Both the position numbers and the translations under genes were made by a program. The notes under the pieces are model-generated. The model did no database searches, had not been told where the DNA came from, and saw only the letters and a list, made by a program, of their open reading frames with translations. Source: Bacteroides sp. (GTDB lineage: Bacteria; Bacteroidota; Bacteroidia; Bacteroidales; Muribaculaceae). From it: a DNA stretch of 57,711 nucleotides. The stretch covers positions 1 through 57,711 of the forward strand of contig JAAVEO010000029.1 in the NCBI GenBank assembly GCA_014801225.1. The letters run 5' to 3'. Shown one piece after another: positions 17,964 to 27,149 of this stretch (positions within the stretch are counted from its first letter, which is position 1; each line of letters starts with the position of its first letter).

Positions 17964-18587
17964 TTATTTCTCCTGAAGGTCTTTGTTCTTAGCACGGTGT
18001 ACCCAGATGATGCAGGCCACTGTGATAAGGGCCATAGGGGGAAGAATCATCATACCGTTGTTCATATATCCGTGCTCGTACCACCACTGGGGGATTACCT
18101 GATAACCGAACAGTGTGCCGCTTCCGAAGAGCTCGCGGAAGAAGCTGACGATGATGAGGATGATGCCGTAGCCCAGTCCGTTGCCCACTCCGTCGAGGAA
18201 GGAGGGCCAGGGGCGGTTGTTGAGGGCGAACGCCTCAAGACGTCCCATCAGGATACAGTTGGTAATGATAAGGCCGATGAAGACTGAGAGCTGTTTGCTC
18301 ACTTCATAATTATAGGCTTTCAATACCTGATCTACGATTACCACAAGGGCCGCCACCACCACGAGCTGTACGATAATACGGATCGAAGTGGGGATAGTGT
18401 TACGCATAAAGGAGATTATGACGTTGGCAAGTGCCAGCACGGCTGTCACCGAGATGGTCATCACCACCGCAGGCTCCATCTTGGCTGTCACCGCGAGAGC
18501 GGAGCAGATGCCGAGCACCTGCACGATCACGGGATTATCTTTCGACAGTGGAGCTGTGAATGTAGCTAATGCTTTCTTGAAATCCAT
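17964..18587 (-). CDS. nqrD: Na+-translocating NADH-quinone reductase subunit D
   Basis: A 207-aa multi-helix membrane subunit, homologous to NqrE and RnfE. It has the characteristic VQVLGICSALAVTAKMEPAV and IGLIITNCILMGRLEAFAL segments with conserved cysteines. Six transmembrane helices are visible. It starts 8 nt after nqrC ends. Confidence 0.95.
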   Translation of the reverse strand: MDFKKALATFTAPLSKDNPVIVQVLGICSALAVTAKMEPAVVMTISVTAVLALANVIISFMRNTIPTSIRIIVQLVVVAALVVIVDQVLKAYNYEVSKQLSVFIGLIITNCILMGRLEAFALNNRPWPSFLDGVGNGLGYGIILIIVSFFRELFGSGTLFGYQVIPQWWYEHGYMNNGMMILPPMALITVACIIWVHRAKNKDLQEK

Positions 18588-18595
18588 GGCTGATG

Positions 18596-19321
18596 TCAGT
18601 TGTTATCATTGGTATTACCTCCAAGTTTCTTCAGGAAGCCTGAATATGCCTCCAGAGAGTTGAGGAGCATTTTCTGTACGCCTTGGCTGGTGATTGTGCC
18701 ACCGGAAATGGCGTGTACATAGCTGCGGTCGGCAGGTTCTTGACCTACTTTTGACACAGCTACCGACTGGAAGTCGCCGTTGGCGCCGAACACGTTCTTA
18801 CCCTGGAATTGGTCCTGGAATGCGGGTTTCTCGATTTCGGCACCGAGTCCCGGAGTCTCGCCCTGATGTGCGAAATAAGCTCCGTAGATTGTATCGCCGT
18901 TATCGTCGAAGGCCACATATCCCCAGATCGGACCCCAAAGTCCGGCTCCATAACAGGGAAGGATATATTTCACACCATTGTCGGTCTTGCACTCGAACAC
19001 GGGAAGAAGACGCTCATCGGCAGGCTTCTTCACCTGCTCACTCACATTGACGTCGAAGGCTTGAACATCGCTGTCTACCTTATCACCCTCAGCATTCACT
19101 ATGAAGCTGGATGTGATATATTGATCGTAGAGCTCGCTGATATTCTGTCCCGGTTCTGCTGTGATGCGGGCGGCGAGAAGTATCTGACGTTTGGTGTCGT
19201 TGTTGATGTTATCCACCTGAAGCGGGCGCAATTGCTGATATACCACCGAAAGGACGATACCCACTACGAGTACCAGTACGGAGGCGTAGATCACTGTATA
19301 AGTATTGCTTTGTCTGTTCAT
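18596..19321 (-). CDS. nqrC: Na+-translocating NADH-quinone reductase subunit C
   Basis: A 241-aa subunit with one N-terminal membrane helix (TVIYASVLVLVVGIVLSVVY) and a periplasmic FMN-binding domain. The FMN-attachment motif is SGGTITSQGVQ near the C-terminus, where the Thr is covalently flavinylated in the family; the usual Ala of SGAT is Gly here. It is located between nqrB and nqrD. A flavin transferase (ApbE), required for flavinylation, is not in the window. Confidence 0.95.
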   Translation of the reverse strand: MNRQSNTYTVIYASVLVLVVGIVLSVVYQQLRPLQVDNINNDTKRQILLAARITAEPGQNISELYDQYITSSFIVNAEGDKVDSDVQAFDVNVSEQVKKPADERLLPVFECKTDNGVKYILPCYGAGLWGPIWGYVAFDDNGDTIYGAYFAHQGETPGLGAEIEKPAFQDQFQGKNVFGANGDFQSVAVSKVGQEPADRSYVHAISGGTITSQGVQKMLLNSLEAYSGFLKKLGGNTNDNN

Positions 19322-19336
19322 TACTCTCCTCCTTTC

Positions 19337-20521
19337 TTATTTGGCTGCCACACGGCTCATGCGGCGACGGATATTGCTGTTGACTACACACCAGTCGATG
19401 AGTGACGCGAAGCAGTTCATGAGAAGCACTGCAAGCATAGCACCCTCGGGGAAACCGGTATTGTAGCATCGGATGATAATGGCGATGGCTCCGATAAGGA
19501 ATCCGTAAATCCATTTTCCGGTCTCTGTGCGGCATGCGGTGACGGGGTCGGTGGCCATGAATACGATGGCGAAAGCGAAGCCGCCGAGGCAAAGCTGCTC
19601 GAGAGGATTAATCATGGTGACGGGATAGAGCTCACTCTGGAAATTATATGCGATGACTCCCATGAGGAGGGCGCCGATCACGCCGGAAGTGATAATCTTC
19701 CAGTTGGCGATACCGGTGGCGAGAAGGATCACCATGCCGATAAGCACGCAGAGAGTGGATGTCTCACCCCATGATCCGGGTATAAATCCGAAGAAATAAT
19801 CAGAGAAGGTGAGGGGATCGCCGATAACGTTGGTCACAATCGCGCCGGGATCATTGGAAGCGAGCTGACCAAGAGGAGTGGCACCTGAGTATGCGTCCAC
19901 TGCCTTGTCGCCGCCGAGGCTTACGAATACATTGTCGCCACTCATCTTCGAGGGGTAGGCGAAGAAGAGGAAAGCGCGAGCCACGAGGGCTACGTTAAGG
20001 AAATTGTAGCCTGTGCCGCCGAATACCTCTTTAGCGAAGATTACGGCGAAGGCAACAGCCACGGCTATCATCCAGCAGGGAGTGTCGATAGGACATATCA
20101 TCGGGATAAGGATACCCGATACGAGGAAACCCTCCTGAATCTCATGTCCACGCATCTGAGCGATGACAAATTCTATACCCAGACCTACGATATAGGCGGT
20201 AAGAATCTGAGGCAGTGCGGCCCAGAAGCCATAGAAGAATAGACTGAAAAGATTGTGGTCGGCGCATCCTGTGGCCAGCGCGTGCTGGTAGCCGATGTTC
20301 CACATGCCGAAAAGACAGCAGGGGAGAAGTGCGAGCACCACGATAATCATCGTGCGCTTCGAGTCGTTGCTGTCGTGGATATGCACACCCGAGGCTGAAG
20401 TCTCGTTCGGAGTGTACAGGAAGGTATAGAAGCCATCGAATACGGAGTGGAGTTTCTCATACTTACCCCCTTTCTCGAAATGCGGCTTAACCTTGTCGAT
20501 TGATTGTTTTAGTTTACCCAC
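19337..20521 (-). CDS. nqrB: Na+-translocating NADH-quinone reductase subunit B
   Basis: A 394-aa membrane subunit with about ten helices, the main sodium-channel component. The covalent FMN site VDAYSGATPLGQL is present, with the flavinylated Thr. Other signatures are GTGYNFLNVALVARAFLFF and MATDPVTACRTETGKWIYG. The length is typical. It follows nqrA after 57 nt. Confidence 0.96.
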   Translation of the reverse strand: MGKLKQSIDKVKPHFEKGGKYEKLHSVFDGFYTFLYTPNETSASGVHIHDSNDSKRTMIIVVLALLPCCLFGMWNIGYQHALATGCADHNLFSLFFYGFWAALPQILTAYIVGLGIEFVIAQMRGHEIQEGFLVSGILIPMICPIDTPCWMIAVAVAFAVIFAKEVFGGTGYNFLNVALVARAFLFFAYPSKMSGDNVFVSLGGDKAVDAYSGATPLGQLASNDPGAIVTNVIGDPLTFSDYFFGFIPGSWGETSTLCVLIGMVILLATGIANWKIITSGVIGALLMGVIAYNFQSELYPVTMINPLEQLCLGGFAFAIVFMATDPVTACRTETGKWIYGFLIGAIAIIIRCYNTGFPEGAMLAVLLMNCFASLIDWCVVNSNIRRRMSRVAAK

Positions 20522-20578
20522 GGTGAGTATTCTTGTTCGTTAATGTTGTTTTTACATTCTTTTTCGCTCGCCGCGTTA

Positions 20579-21913
20579 TCAGCTGAGCTCTTTGCGAAGA
20601 TTATCAAGACCTTCTCTTACGATTTTTTGTAGTTCGATCTTGGAGGTGTCCACAAATTCCGGCAACGCGAAGTCCTCGGGGGCTACTTCATAAATGCCAA
20701 GCTGCTCCATTTTGTCGATATCGCCGGCCATGATTGCCTTCAGAAGGTATTCGGGATAGATATCGAAGGGGAATACTTTGTCATATTCGCCGCTAAGAAT
20801 CATCGCGCGATGACCTCCCTTGATACGTGCGTCGAATGGGAAGGGTTTGCTGAGGCCGCGAAGGAAAGCGGGGAAGCTACGCTTCACGCTATATTTCTTC
20901 GGACTGATGGATGCCCAGCCCATGAACTCATCGGCATGGTCGCCCTCTTCGATAACGGTCACCTGTCGGTAAGGCCAGCGGAGGAACCCGCTCTTGAGGT
21001 CGACTCTTACTCCGGTAAGCACATTGCCGGATATGTAACGCAGATTGTTGCCGTTGATAGGCTCGAAGGGGTGCATGAGACTCTCCATCGAGGCCCCGAT
21101 ACCGCACGCTACAATTTTAGGATTCTTGATGGCCGGGCCGGTCACTGCCACTTCGGCTGTGTAATCGGCGACTCCTTCAGCAGCCAGACGACCGATGCGG
21201 CATGCTGTCGCTCCGTCAAGTGTCCATACGATCTCTCCTTTGTTCACGGGAACGGTGGCTGCAATCTGCACACCGACATTTCCTGCGGGGTGAGGACCTT
21301 CCATCACGAGTACCTCGGCCGCTTTGGAATTGATTCCCTGCTCGGCGCGCACTGCGAGATATACCTTGCCGGAGGTGAGACGGGCGAGAGTCTCAAGACC
21401 TTTCTCAAGGTACTTCTTCATCCCGTCGGTCACGACTTTGCCGGCCAACGGAGCTGAATCGAAAGCCGTGACATAGATATCACGTGGACGGGCTTCCGCA
21501 TCAGGCACCACATCAAACGGGCGCTGGCGCATCATTGCCCAGAGTCCGCTTTGCTTGAGTGCAGCACGGATACTCTGCTCATCGTTCATGCTCACTGCGA
21601 GAGTGGAGGTGAACCCTCCCTCGCGGCGTACTACCACCGCTTCAATCTTGCGACGTTCGCCACGACGAATCTCCGTCACCTCTCCCCCTACCGGAGAGAC
21701 CAACGCCACTGTGTCGCTATCCTTATCGGATAGCAGACGGTCGCCGGCTTTTACTTTGTCGCCGGCTTTTACTCTCGATTTCCATACGTAGCCGGGATAG
21801 TCATCCGGTACTATCCCGTAGAGCGCTGTGGACTTATCTTCCAACGGTGCTCCATTTGCTGCGCCATCCAATGGGATGTCGAGCCCTTTCTTAATTTTTA
21901 TAACGCGTTCCAT
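20579..21913 (-). CDS. nqrA: Na+-translocating NADH-quinone reductase subunit A
   Basis: A 444-aa peripheral subunit, first gene of the nqr operon. The N-terminus IKIKKGLDIPLDGAA is typical of NqrA, followed by the Rossmann-like central part and the TGVRVDLKSGFLRWPYRQVTV segment. With NqrB-F it forms the Na+ pump that couples NADH oxidation to quinone reduction. Transcription starts about 185 nt upstream from a consensus promoter; the leader can fold into two hairpins. Confidence 0.95.
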   Translation of the reverse strand: MERVIKIKKGLDIPLDGAANGAPLEDKSTALYGIVPDDYPGYVWKSRVKAGDKVKAGDRLLSDKDSDTVALVSPVGGEVTEIRRGERRKIEAVVVRREGGFTSTLAVSMNDEQSIRAALKQSGLWAMMRQRPFDVVPDAEARPRDIYVTAFDSAPLAGKVVTDGMKKYLEKGLETLARLTSGKVYLAVRAEQGINSKAAEVLVMEGPHPAGNVGVQIAATVPVNKGEIVWTLDGATACRIGRLAAEGVADYTAEVAVTGPAIKNPKIVACGIGASMESLMHPFEPINGNNLRYISGNVLTGVRVDLKSGFLRWPYRQVTVIEEGDHADEFMGWASISPKKYSVKRSFPAFLRGLSKPFPFDARIKGGHRAMILSGEYDKVFPFDIYPEYLLKAIMAGDIDKMEQLGIYEVAPEDFALPEFVDTSKIELQKIVREGLDNLRKELS

Positions 21914-22105
21914 TACGTCTTTTTACACAGCTACGACCCTCTTGCCGGACCTTCGCTGCGGGTTAGTGATTTCGTTATTTTTCTTTTCGGACACTTATTC
22001 TTAGGTTATTCCCGAATGTGAAGTGTCCTCGTTTTTCTCTGCGGTAATAGATAAATTCGTCATCATATCCTGTCTGAATTAGATATGATGCCGACAGATT
22101 CTGCG
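21914..22105 (-). promoter_or_regulatory. Structured 5' leader of the nqr operon
   Basis: No ORF. In the predicted 185-nt leader, 22061-22090 forms a perfect 9-bp hairpin (CATCATATC/GATATGATG). 21989-22028 forms GGACACTT/AAGTGTCC, extended by ATTC/GAAT after a bulge. Neither resembles a riboswitch class I recognise. The fold is my manual pairing only. Confidence 0.4.
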
Positions 22106-22137
22106 CAAAATTAATAAAAAATGTTAATCCTCCCAAA
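22106..22137 (-). promoter_or_regulatory. Consensus promoter of the nqr operon
   Basis: TTTG (22134-22137) and TAATTTTG (22106-22113) on the minus strand are 20 nt apart. Confidence 0.78.
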
Positions 22138-22173
22138 TATCAACCCATATTAGAAATGTTAAATTATAAAATA

Positions 22174-22209
22174 ATCGGTCCGGAAAGCTTTTGCACTTTC
22201 CGGACCGAT
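22174..22209 (-). terminator. Terminator of the TPR-protein gene
   Basis: A 14-bp perfect stem ATCGGTCCGGAAAG/CTTTCCGGACCGAT with an 8-nt loop, followed on the minus strand by TATTTTATAATTT. It lies 32 nt after the TPR gene stop and ahead of the nqr promoter. Confidence 0.85.
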
Positions 22210-22240
22210 CTGTCATTTTGCCGCTTTCGGCTGTGTTTTA

Positions 22241-23866
22241 TCAGAGGCTTTCCACAAATTTGGCATACTCTGTGTTATTGGGATCGAATTGCTTGTAGTT
22301 GATGAAATATGTCTTTGCCTTGGCTTTGTCGCCCAGACCAAGATAGTAGTTGCCGAGATAGTTGTAGATCGTCTTGGCATCCCGTGTGTAGCGAGAGGGG
22401 TCGTTCGACTTGATAAGGAGATCCCAGGCTTCCTGATAGAAGGGAGCGGCTGCGGAAGCTGCCTTGTCGGCGCTTGCTCGAAGAATAGCCACATCTCCCA
22501 TTATCTTCTTAGGCTGATAGTAACCGGGGGCAGCTTCATCGGCCTTCTTAGCGTATGCAACCGCATCATCAAGATATTTCTTGCTGGCTTCAGGATTGGA
22601 ATCCTTCGCAGCGACTCCCGCATAATAGTCGAAAGTTGCCTGTTGGTTATAGTCGTTGAATCCCGGGTTCTCAAGCTTGGCTATATACTTGGCGAATTCA
22701 TCTGCGGCTGCCGCGATATTACCGGTATCTACGTGAATCATGGCTATTCGCTTGTTGAAGTCGGCATTTTCCGGTGATTTTTCAATTCCTTCGTTAAGTA
22801 CGGCTATAGCCTCGTCATGTCGTTTTGCGCCCTGAAGCTCTTCTGCGATGAGGTTGTAGTCGATTGTAGAGAATTTGTTTTTGTTCGGATTTGCCACATG
22901 AGCGGCCCAAATCTTTTCGGCAAGAGAAAGCATGGAATCTTTCATAGCCGGTATCTGGGCTGCGTTCATAAACTGGAAACGCTGCGCTGTGAAGTTGTCA
23001 GGGTTCTGTGCAAGAAGCTGTGAAGCATAGTCATAACCCTTCTGATAGTCACCTCCGTAGAAGAGAAGGAAGGCATAGCGGTCCTCGTCCTGCTTGAAGT
23101 GGTTGGGATTCTGCACATACTGGCCATAGGACTTCGCGGCATCGGTATATTTCCCTGCATTATAATAGGCGTTGGCCAACTCTCTCTGTGCAAGTGCTGA
23201 ATTTGGATTGAGCTGAAGCAGTTTGCTGAGCATGTCGATTGCATACTGCTGGTTGACTTTTGTAAAGAGATTGGCGTATTTTACGTAAGCCTCGGCTGCA
23301 CTCGGCTCATAGTTGGCACCCATCTCATACTGCCCGGCGGCGCCGCCCCAGTCCTTCTTGTCATATTTACGATCACCTTCGAAAATGTAGATGTCAGCCT
23401 CCTCCATATTGATTTTACGGGCTTTCTCGAGATATTTCTCGATATCTTTCTCGTATTTCACGGGATCGGCATTATAGTAGGAACGGGCGATAGCTACTTG
23501 TACCGAGGCATCTTTCTTCCCCTTGTTGGAGGCATCCTTGAAGAGATTCTCGGCTACTTTAAGATTATTGTTTTGAAGTTCGATTGCGCCCAGACCGATA
23601 TAATTGTAAGCATATTCCGGATCAAGCTGCGCGCCCTCATTAAAAAGTTTGGCCGCTTCAGCGCCGTTTCCTTCACGCAGGGCAATGAGGCCGAGGTAAA
23701 AGTCGCTCTCGGCTTGGTTGGCACCGCTACGATTACGCTGGAGAAGTTCTTTAGCGTTCTCAAACTGATCGGCCTTGTAATACTGCACGCCATCGGAAGT
23801 ATTCTGGGCGAATACACCCAAAGCCATTCCGGCGAGACATACGCTGAGAATAGGTCTTAGTTTCAT
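22241..23866 (-). CDS. Secreted tetratricopeptide-repeat protein
   Basis: A 541-aa protein with signal peptide (MKLRPILSVCLAGMALGVFA) and about ten TPR-type helix pairs through most of its length (for example AYNYIGLGAIELQNNNLKVAENLFKDA spans one repeat). The C-terminal TPR ends with LGDKAKAKTYFINYKQFDPN. It is probably periplasmic and scaffolds protein contacts. It follows the PstS-like gene and TonB cluster in the same direction, but has its own promoter and terminator. No enzymatic motif is seen. Confidence 0.8.
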   Translation of the reverse strand: MKLRPILSVCLAGMALGVFAQNTSDGVQYYKADQFENAKELLQRNRSGANQAESDFYLGLIALREGNGAEAAKLFNEGAQLDPEYAYNYIGLGAIELQNNNLKVAENLFKDASNKGKKDASVQVAIARSYYNADPVKYEKDIEKYLEKARKINMEEADIYIFEGDRKYDKKDWGGAAGQYEMGANYEPSAAEAYVKYANLFTKVNQQYAIDMLSKLLQLNPNSALAQRELANAYYNAGKYTDAAKSYGQYVQNPNHFKQDEDRYAFLLFYGGDYQKGYDYASQLLAQNPDNFTAQRFQFMNAAQIPAMKDSMLSLAEKIWAAHVANPNKNKFSTIDYNLIAEELQGAKRHDEAIAVLNEGIEKSPENADFNKRIAMIHVDTGNIAAAADEFAKYIAKLENPGFNDYNQQATFDYYAGVAAKDSNPEASKKYLDDAVAYAKKADEAAPGYYQPKKIMGDVAILRASADKAASAAAPFYQEAWDLLIKSNDPSRYTRDAKTIYNYLGNYYLGLGDKAKAKTYFINYKQFDPNNTEYAKFVESL

Positions 23867-23955
23867 TTCTTATCTTATAGGTATCTGAATTATTTTTCTT
23901 ATTGGTTGAAGGAGTCGTATCCTTCAAATTAAGAGGTATGTGTAAAAAAGCCTCG

Positions 23956-23986
23956 CAAATTTAGTAAAAAAACTGCGAAGCTCAAA
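23956..23986 (-). promoter_or_regulatory. Consensus promoter of the TPR gene
   Basis: TTTG (23983-23986) and TAAATTTG (23956-23963) on the minus strand are 19 nt apart. A small hairpin TTGAAGGA/TCCTTCAA follows in the leader near 23907-23928. Confidence 0.75.
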
Positions 23987-24048
23987 TATTTATTGTGAAG
24001 AGAGTTTGGAAAACTTCATTTTTCCTCTTAAATAATAGGATGATAAGC

Positions 24049-25074
24049 TTATTTCTTCCCGGCATTACGGTCTACGAGCTGCACCACTCTCGGATTCATG
24101 TGGTAGGGAAGAATTCCCGTCTTGGAAATAATCTTCTGGCCTACGAATCCTGTAATGAAGGTATAGAAGCTGTGGAGTAGGGTAGAGTTGGGAGCTGTCG
24201 AGATCATATACACCTTGCGATAAAGAGGATACTCTCCGGTGGCTATATATGCCTGATAAGGCTTGTAGGCCACAAGGCTGTAATCGTTATCCGGATTCGG
24301 ATTGCTGATTTTGATAATATTTACTTCATCGGTGAGAGTTGCCGCGATGGTATCGGTCTGGTTCTGATAATCCTCCATCTTCTTATCCATCGGGACATTC
24401 TTCGCCGCGCTGAGATCGTCGCCAAGCCAGCTCACGCTTATCACTCCGATAGCATCGGGATCTTTTTTTACAATATCGAACACCTGAGCATTTGTCTCCT
24501 GTGCGAACGAATTGGTCTTATCCGAGATACTTGCACCTTTAGGCAGGAATTTGTCGCGCAGATAGCTCACTGTAGAACTGCCGGCATTATCAAATACAAG
24601 TTTGATGGCTGTCGTGTCGGCACCTGCAAGTTGATTCCAATGTGTAAGGCGTCCGTTGAGAAGATCGCCTACTTCCTCTACGCTGAGACTCTGTACAGGA
24701 TTCTTCTTGTTCACGATAAGTGCTACCGCGTCTACCGCAATACAATTGGTACGAACTACTCTTTTATATTTTGATTTCATGAATTTGATCTGCTCAGGTG
24801 TCAGTTCTTTGGTCACGATTATTGACTGTGTCTGATCAGCGAGCAGGGAATCTATACAAGCTTGTTCGCTCATATAGAATGGAATGATGGAGGATTCGGG
24901 ATATGTGTATTCAAACACTCCTATCTCCTCGTCAAGAATTGTGCGGAAGCCGTCATCGCAGAATATACTGGCTGTACCTTTCGCATATTCTCCACGCTTC
25001 ACTTCACCACACGACACTACTCCCAGTGCAAAAAGCACCGAGAGTATTGTGAATGTAAGAGTCTTTCCTTTCAT
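24049..25074 (-). CDS. PstS-like substrate-binding lipoprotein
   Basis: A 341-aa protein with a lipoprotein signal ending VVSCGE, followed by a periplasmic phosphate-binding (PBP-like) fold. It has VDAVALIVNKKNPVQSLSVEEV, LLNGRLTHWNQL and the anion-loop region FDNAGSSTVSYLRDKF. The family includes PstS, but no pstCAB transporter is adjacent, so the role may be sensing or capture of phosphate or another oxyanion. Its usual neighbourhood in Bacteroidetes is downstream of ExbB/ExbD/TonB, as here. It starts 1 nt after the small membrane gene. Confidence 0.8.
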   Translation of the reverse strand: MKGKTLTFTILSVLFALGVVSCGEVKRGEYAKGTASIFCDDGFRTILDEEIGVFEYTYPESSIIPFYMSEQACIDSLLADQTQSIIVTKELTPEQIKFMKSKYKRVVRTNCIAVDAVALIVNKKNPVQSLSVEEVGDLLNGRLTHWNQLAGADTTAIKLVFDNAGSSTVSYLRDKFLPKGASISDKTNSFAQETNAQVFDIVKKDPDAIGVISVSWLGDDLSAAKNVPMDKKMEDYQNQTDTIAATLTDEVNIIKISNPNPDNDYSLVAYKPYQAYIATGEYPLYRKVYMISTAPNSTLLHSFYTFITGFVGQKIISKTGILPYHMNPRVVQLVDRNAGKK

Positions 25075-25075
25075 A

Positions 25076-25306
25076 TCAGTTCATTCCTTTGTAAAGCCGA
25101 TAGGCTCTCCAGATTCCATAAATGATGAGGAGTACGCCGATGATTATGCTTACTGTAAGATTGATGATATCGAATACGTTGAAGATGAAGAGTAAACCAA
25201 CACCTACATACACGATAATCATAATGATGCCGAATACGAGTCTTGCACCTTTGGGAGCTCCGGTTGTCTCACGGATACTTTTCCTGTCTCTATTGTAACC
25301 TTCCAT
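25076..25306 (-). CDS. Small two-helix membrane protein
   Basis: A 76-aa protein with a short polar N-terminus and two strong helices (LVFGIIMIIVYVGVGLLFIF and LTVSIIIGVLLIIYGIWRAY), ending RLYKGMN. It lies directly before the PstS-like gene (1-nt gap) and is very likely cotranscribed with it. It is a conserved-looking companion of the TonB-type cluster without known function. Confidence 0.7.
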   Translation of the reverse strand: MEGYNRDRKSIRETTGAPKGARLVFGIIMIIVYVGVGLLFIFNVFDIINLTVSIIIGVLLIIYGIWRAYRLYKGMN

Positions 25307-25376
25307 AATGGTAAATTTTGATGTTTCTAATATTTTAACAATCCTTAATCCATTAGGTTCATACTTCCATCTGTAA

Positions 25377-25419
25377 AATAATAGAAGAGGCTCCGCATTG
25401 CGGAGCCTCTTCTATTATT
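25377..25419. terminator. Terminator after tonB (20-bp perfect stem)
   Basis: A 20-bp perfect stem (AATAATAGAAGAGGCTCCGC and its complement) around a 3-nt loop separates the exbB-exbD-exbD-tonB operon from the downstream pair. Both flanks are T/A-rich. Confidence 0.85.
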
Positions 25420-25448
25420 AAGAGTTGTATTGAAAATACTTTTCGAGA

Positions 25449-26318
25449 TTAGTTCTGGAGCTTGAAGGTGACGGGAAGGTTGAAGTAAGAACGTACGGCC
25501 TGACCGTTATTCTTACCGGGCTGCCATTTCGGCATCTTCTTTACCACGCGGAGTGCCTCGCGGTCAAGATCCTTATCCACACCCTTCAAAATTGTGGCAG
25601 TACCGATGGAACCATCTTTCTCTACCACGAACTTCACGATAACGCGACCCTGAATGTCGTTCTGCTGAGCGGCTTCCGGATAACGGATATTGTTGCTCAA
25701 CCACTTCATGAGGGCTGCCATACCGCCGGGGAACTCAGCCTGCTGCTCCACAGCCACGAAGATTTCATCCTCTTTGGGCTTGGGCTCCGGTTTGGGCTCC
25801 TCTACTACACGGACTTGTTCATGCACTGCCTGGAACTTGTCGGCATCATCAGAACCTTCTACAGTCACAACACCACGGGCTGTGTTATCCTGCATCTGAT
25901 CATCCATATCCATCACAGCGTTTTTAACCTCGTCCACGATGGCAATCTGAGTCACCTGTACTGTGGCAAGCACTTCTTCAGGTACTTCGGGAATATCCTG
26001 CTCGAACTTCTGTTCTTCCTGCTGCTCTTCAGGCGCTTCCTCCTGCTGTTCTTCAGCAAGAAGTTCAGCCGCGGCCATTTTCTCTCGCTCTTCCTGGAGC
26101 GCGATAGCCTCTTGCTCAGCTCGATAGTCGGAATATTTCGACCATCCGAAAAGAAGAATAAATATGATTACGAGACCAACAAGTGTGAACAATACGGCCA
26201 TATTATGACGACGGTCGCTGTTCTTACGAAGCTGGTACGCACCGAATTCAGTATTCTTGCCGGCGAACACCAAGTCGCGCCATTCTTTCGACGTTAGATC
26301 TACATTCTTTTTAGCCAT
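25449..26318 (-). CDS. TonB family energy transducer
   Basis: A 289-aa inner-membrane protein. It has a cytoplasmic N-terminus with GAYQLRKNSDRRHNMAVLF, one transmembrane helix (VLFTLVGLVIIFILLFGWSKY), an acidic Glu/Gln/Pro-rich periplasmic linker (about 75-200), and a C-terminal TonB domain with FPGGMAALMKWLSNNIRYPE and QGRVIVKFVVEKDGSI. It would pass proton-motive force from ExbB/ExbD to outer-membrane TonB-dependent transporters. It is the last gene of the operon. Confidence 0.92.
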   Translation of the reverse strand: MAKKNVDLTSKEWRDLVFAGKNTEFGAYQLRKNSDRRHNMAVLFTLVGLVIIFILLFGWSKYSDYRAEQEAIALQEEREKMAAAELLAEEQQEEAPEEQQEEQKFEQDIPEVPEEVLATVQVTQIAIVDEVKNAVMDMDDQMQDNTARGVVTVEGSDDADKFQAVHEQVRVVEEPKPEPKPKEDEIFVAVEQQAEFPGGMAALMKWLSNNIRYPEAAQQNDIQGRVIVKFVVEKDGSIGTATILKGVDKDLDREALRVVKKMPKWQPGKNNGQAVRSYFNLPVTFKLQN

Positions 26319-26356
26319 AGTCTTTTCTTTGCTTAATAGTTGATAAATCTAACTCA

Positions 26357-27148
26357 TCACTCGCCGTGATGGCGGTTCTGATAATCGATAAGCATCACTG
26401 AGTCGGCTCGGGTCATATTATCAATCTGATACTTGGAGATGGAGTTGATCTGCATCTCGTCAAGCACCTCCACGAGGCTACCGAAGGATGCCTGGGGAGT
26501 CGACTTGATAATAATTACCGGTTTCTTCAGGTTCTCATTTTTTCTCACTGCGGCGGATGCTTCCTGATAGGCTGCCTGAGCCTTCTCGCGGTCAGCCTTG
26601 GTCTCAAGACTTCCGAATCCACCGTTTTTGTATTTCTCCTTCAGCGCGTTGATCTCCTTGAGTACCTCCTTATTGCGGTCCTGTACGATCTGACGGATAC
26701 CACGGGCCGTATGTACGCCGGCAGCATTCACCTCATCTGTAAGGAATTCCGATTTCTGAAGGTTATTGTTCTCGGAAAGGATGTTACCGCCGGCACCAAA
26801 CATACCTGCGTCACCACCCGGCTTGCCGAAGTAGTAGTAAACCTCGTTGACAACTTTACCGTTGACAGAGTCAACATCAAATGACCCGGGCTTTCTCTTC
26901 GCATCGAGAATGATTGTCACAGCGTCGTTGGCTGAAGCCTGCGACATGTTCTCCTCATTCTCTACCTTCTCATTTGAAGGTAGAGCGATGGTCAAGGTCT
27001 GGGATTTGATCATAGTGGTACAGAGCATGAAGAATGTTATAAGCAACATGTTCATGTCCACCATGGGGGTGAAGTCCACGCGGATCTGCATCTTTTTCTG
27101 GGCGCCTTTCTTACCGTCGCCGCCTCCGGATTGCTGTACTTCTGCCAT
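26357..27148 (-). CDS. ExbD-family biopolymer transport protein (second copy)
   Basis: A 263-aa protein with one N-terminal helix carrying the proton-relay Asp in FTPMVDMNMLLITFFMLCT, and a C-terminal ExbD/TolR periplasmic fold (VIIIKSTPQASFGSLVEVLDEMQ). It is longer than classical ExbD because of a central insert. It starts 1 nt after the other ExbD. Two dissimilar ExbDs per operon are common in Bacteroidetes. Confidence 0.9.
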   Translation of the reverse strand: MAEVQQSGGGDGKKGAQKKMQIRVDFTPMVDMNMLLITFFMLCTTMIKSQTLTIALPSNEKVENEENMSQASANDAVTIILDAKRKPGSFDVDSVNGKVVNEVYYYFGKPGGDAGMFGAGGNILSENNNLQKSEFLTDEVNAAGVHTARGIRQIVQDRNKEVLKEINALKEKYKNGGFGSLETKADREKAQAAYQEASAAVRKNENLKKPVIIIKSTPQASFGSLVEVLDEMQINSISKYQIDNMTRADSVMLIDYQNRHHGE

Positions 27149-27149
27149 G

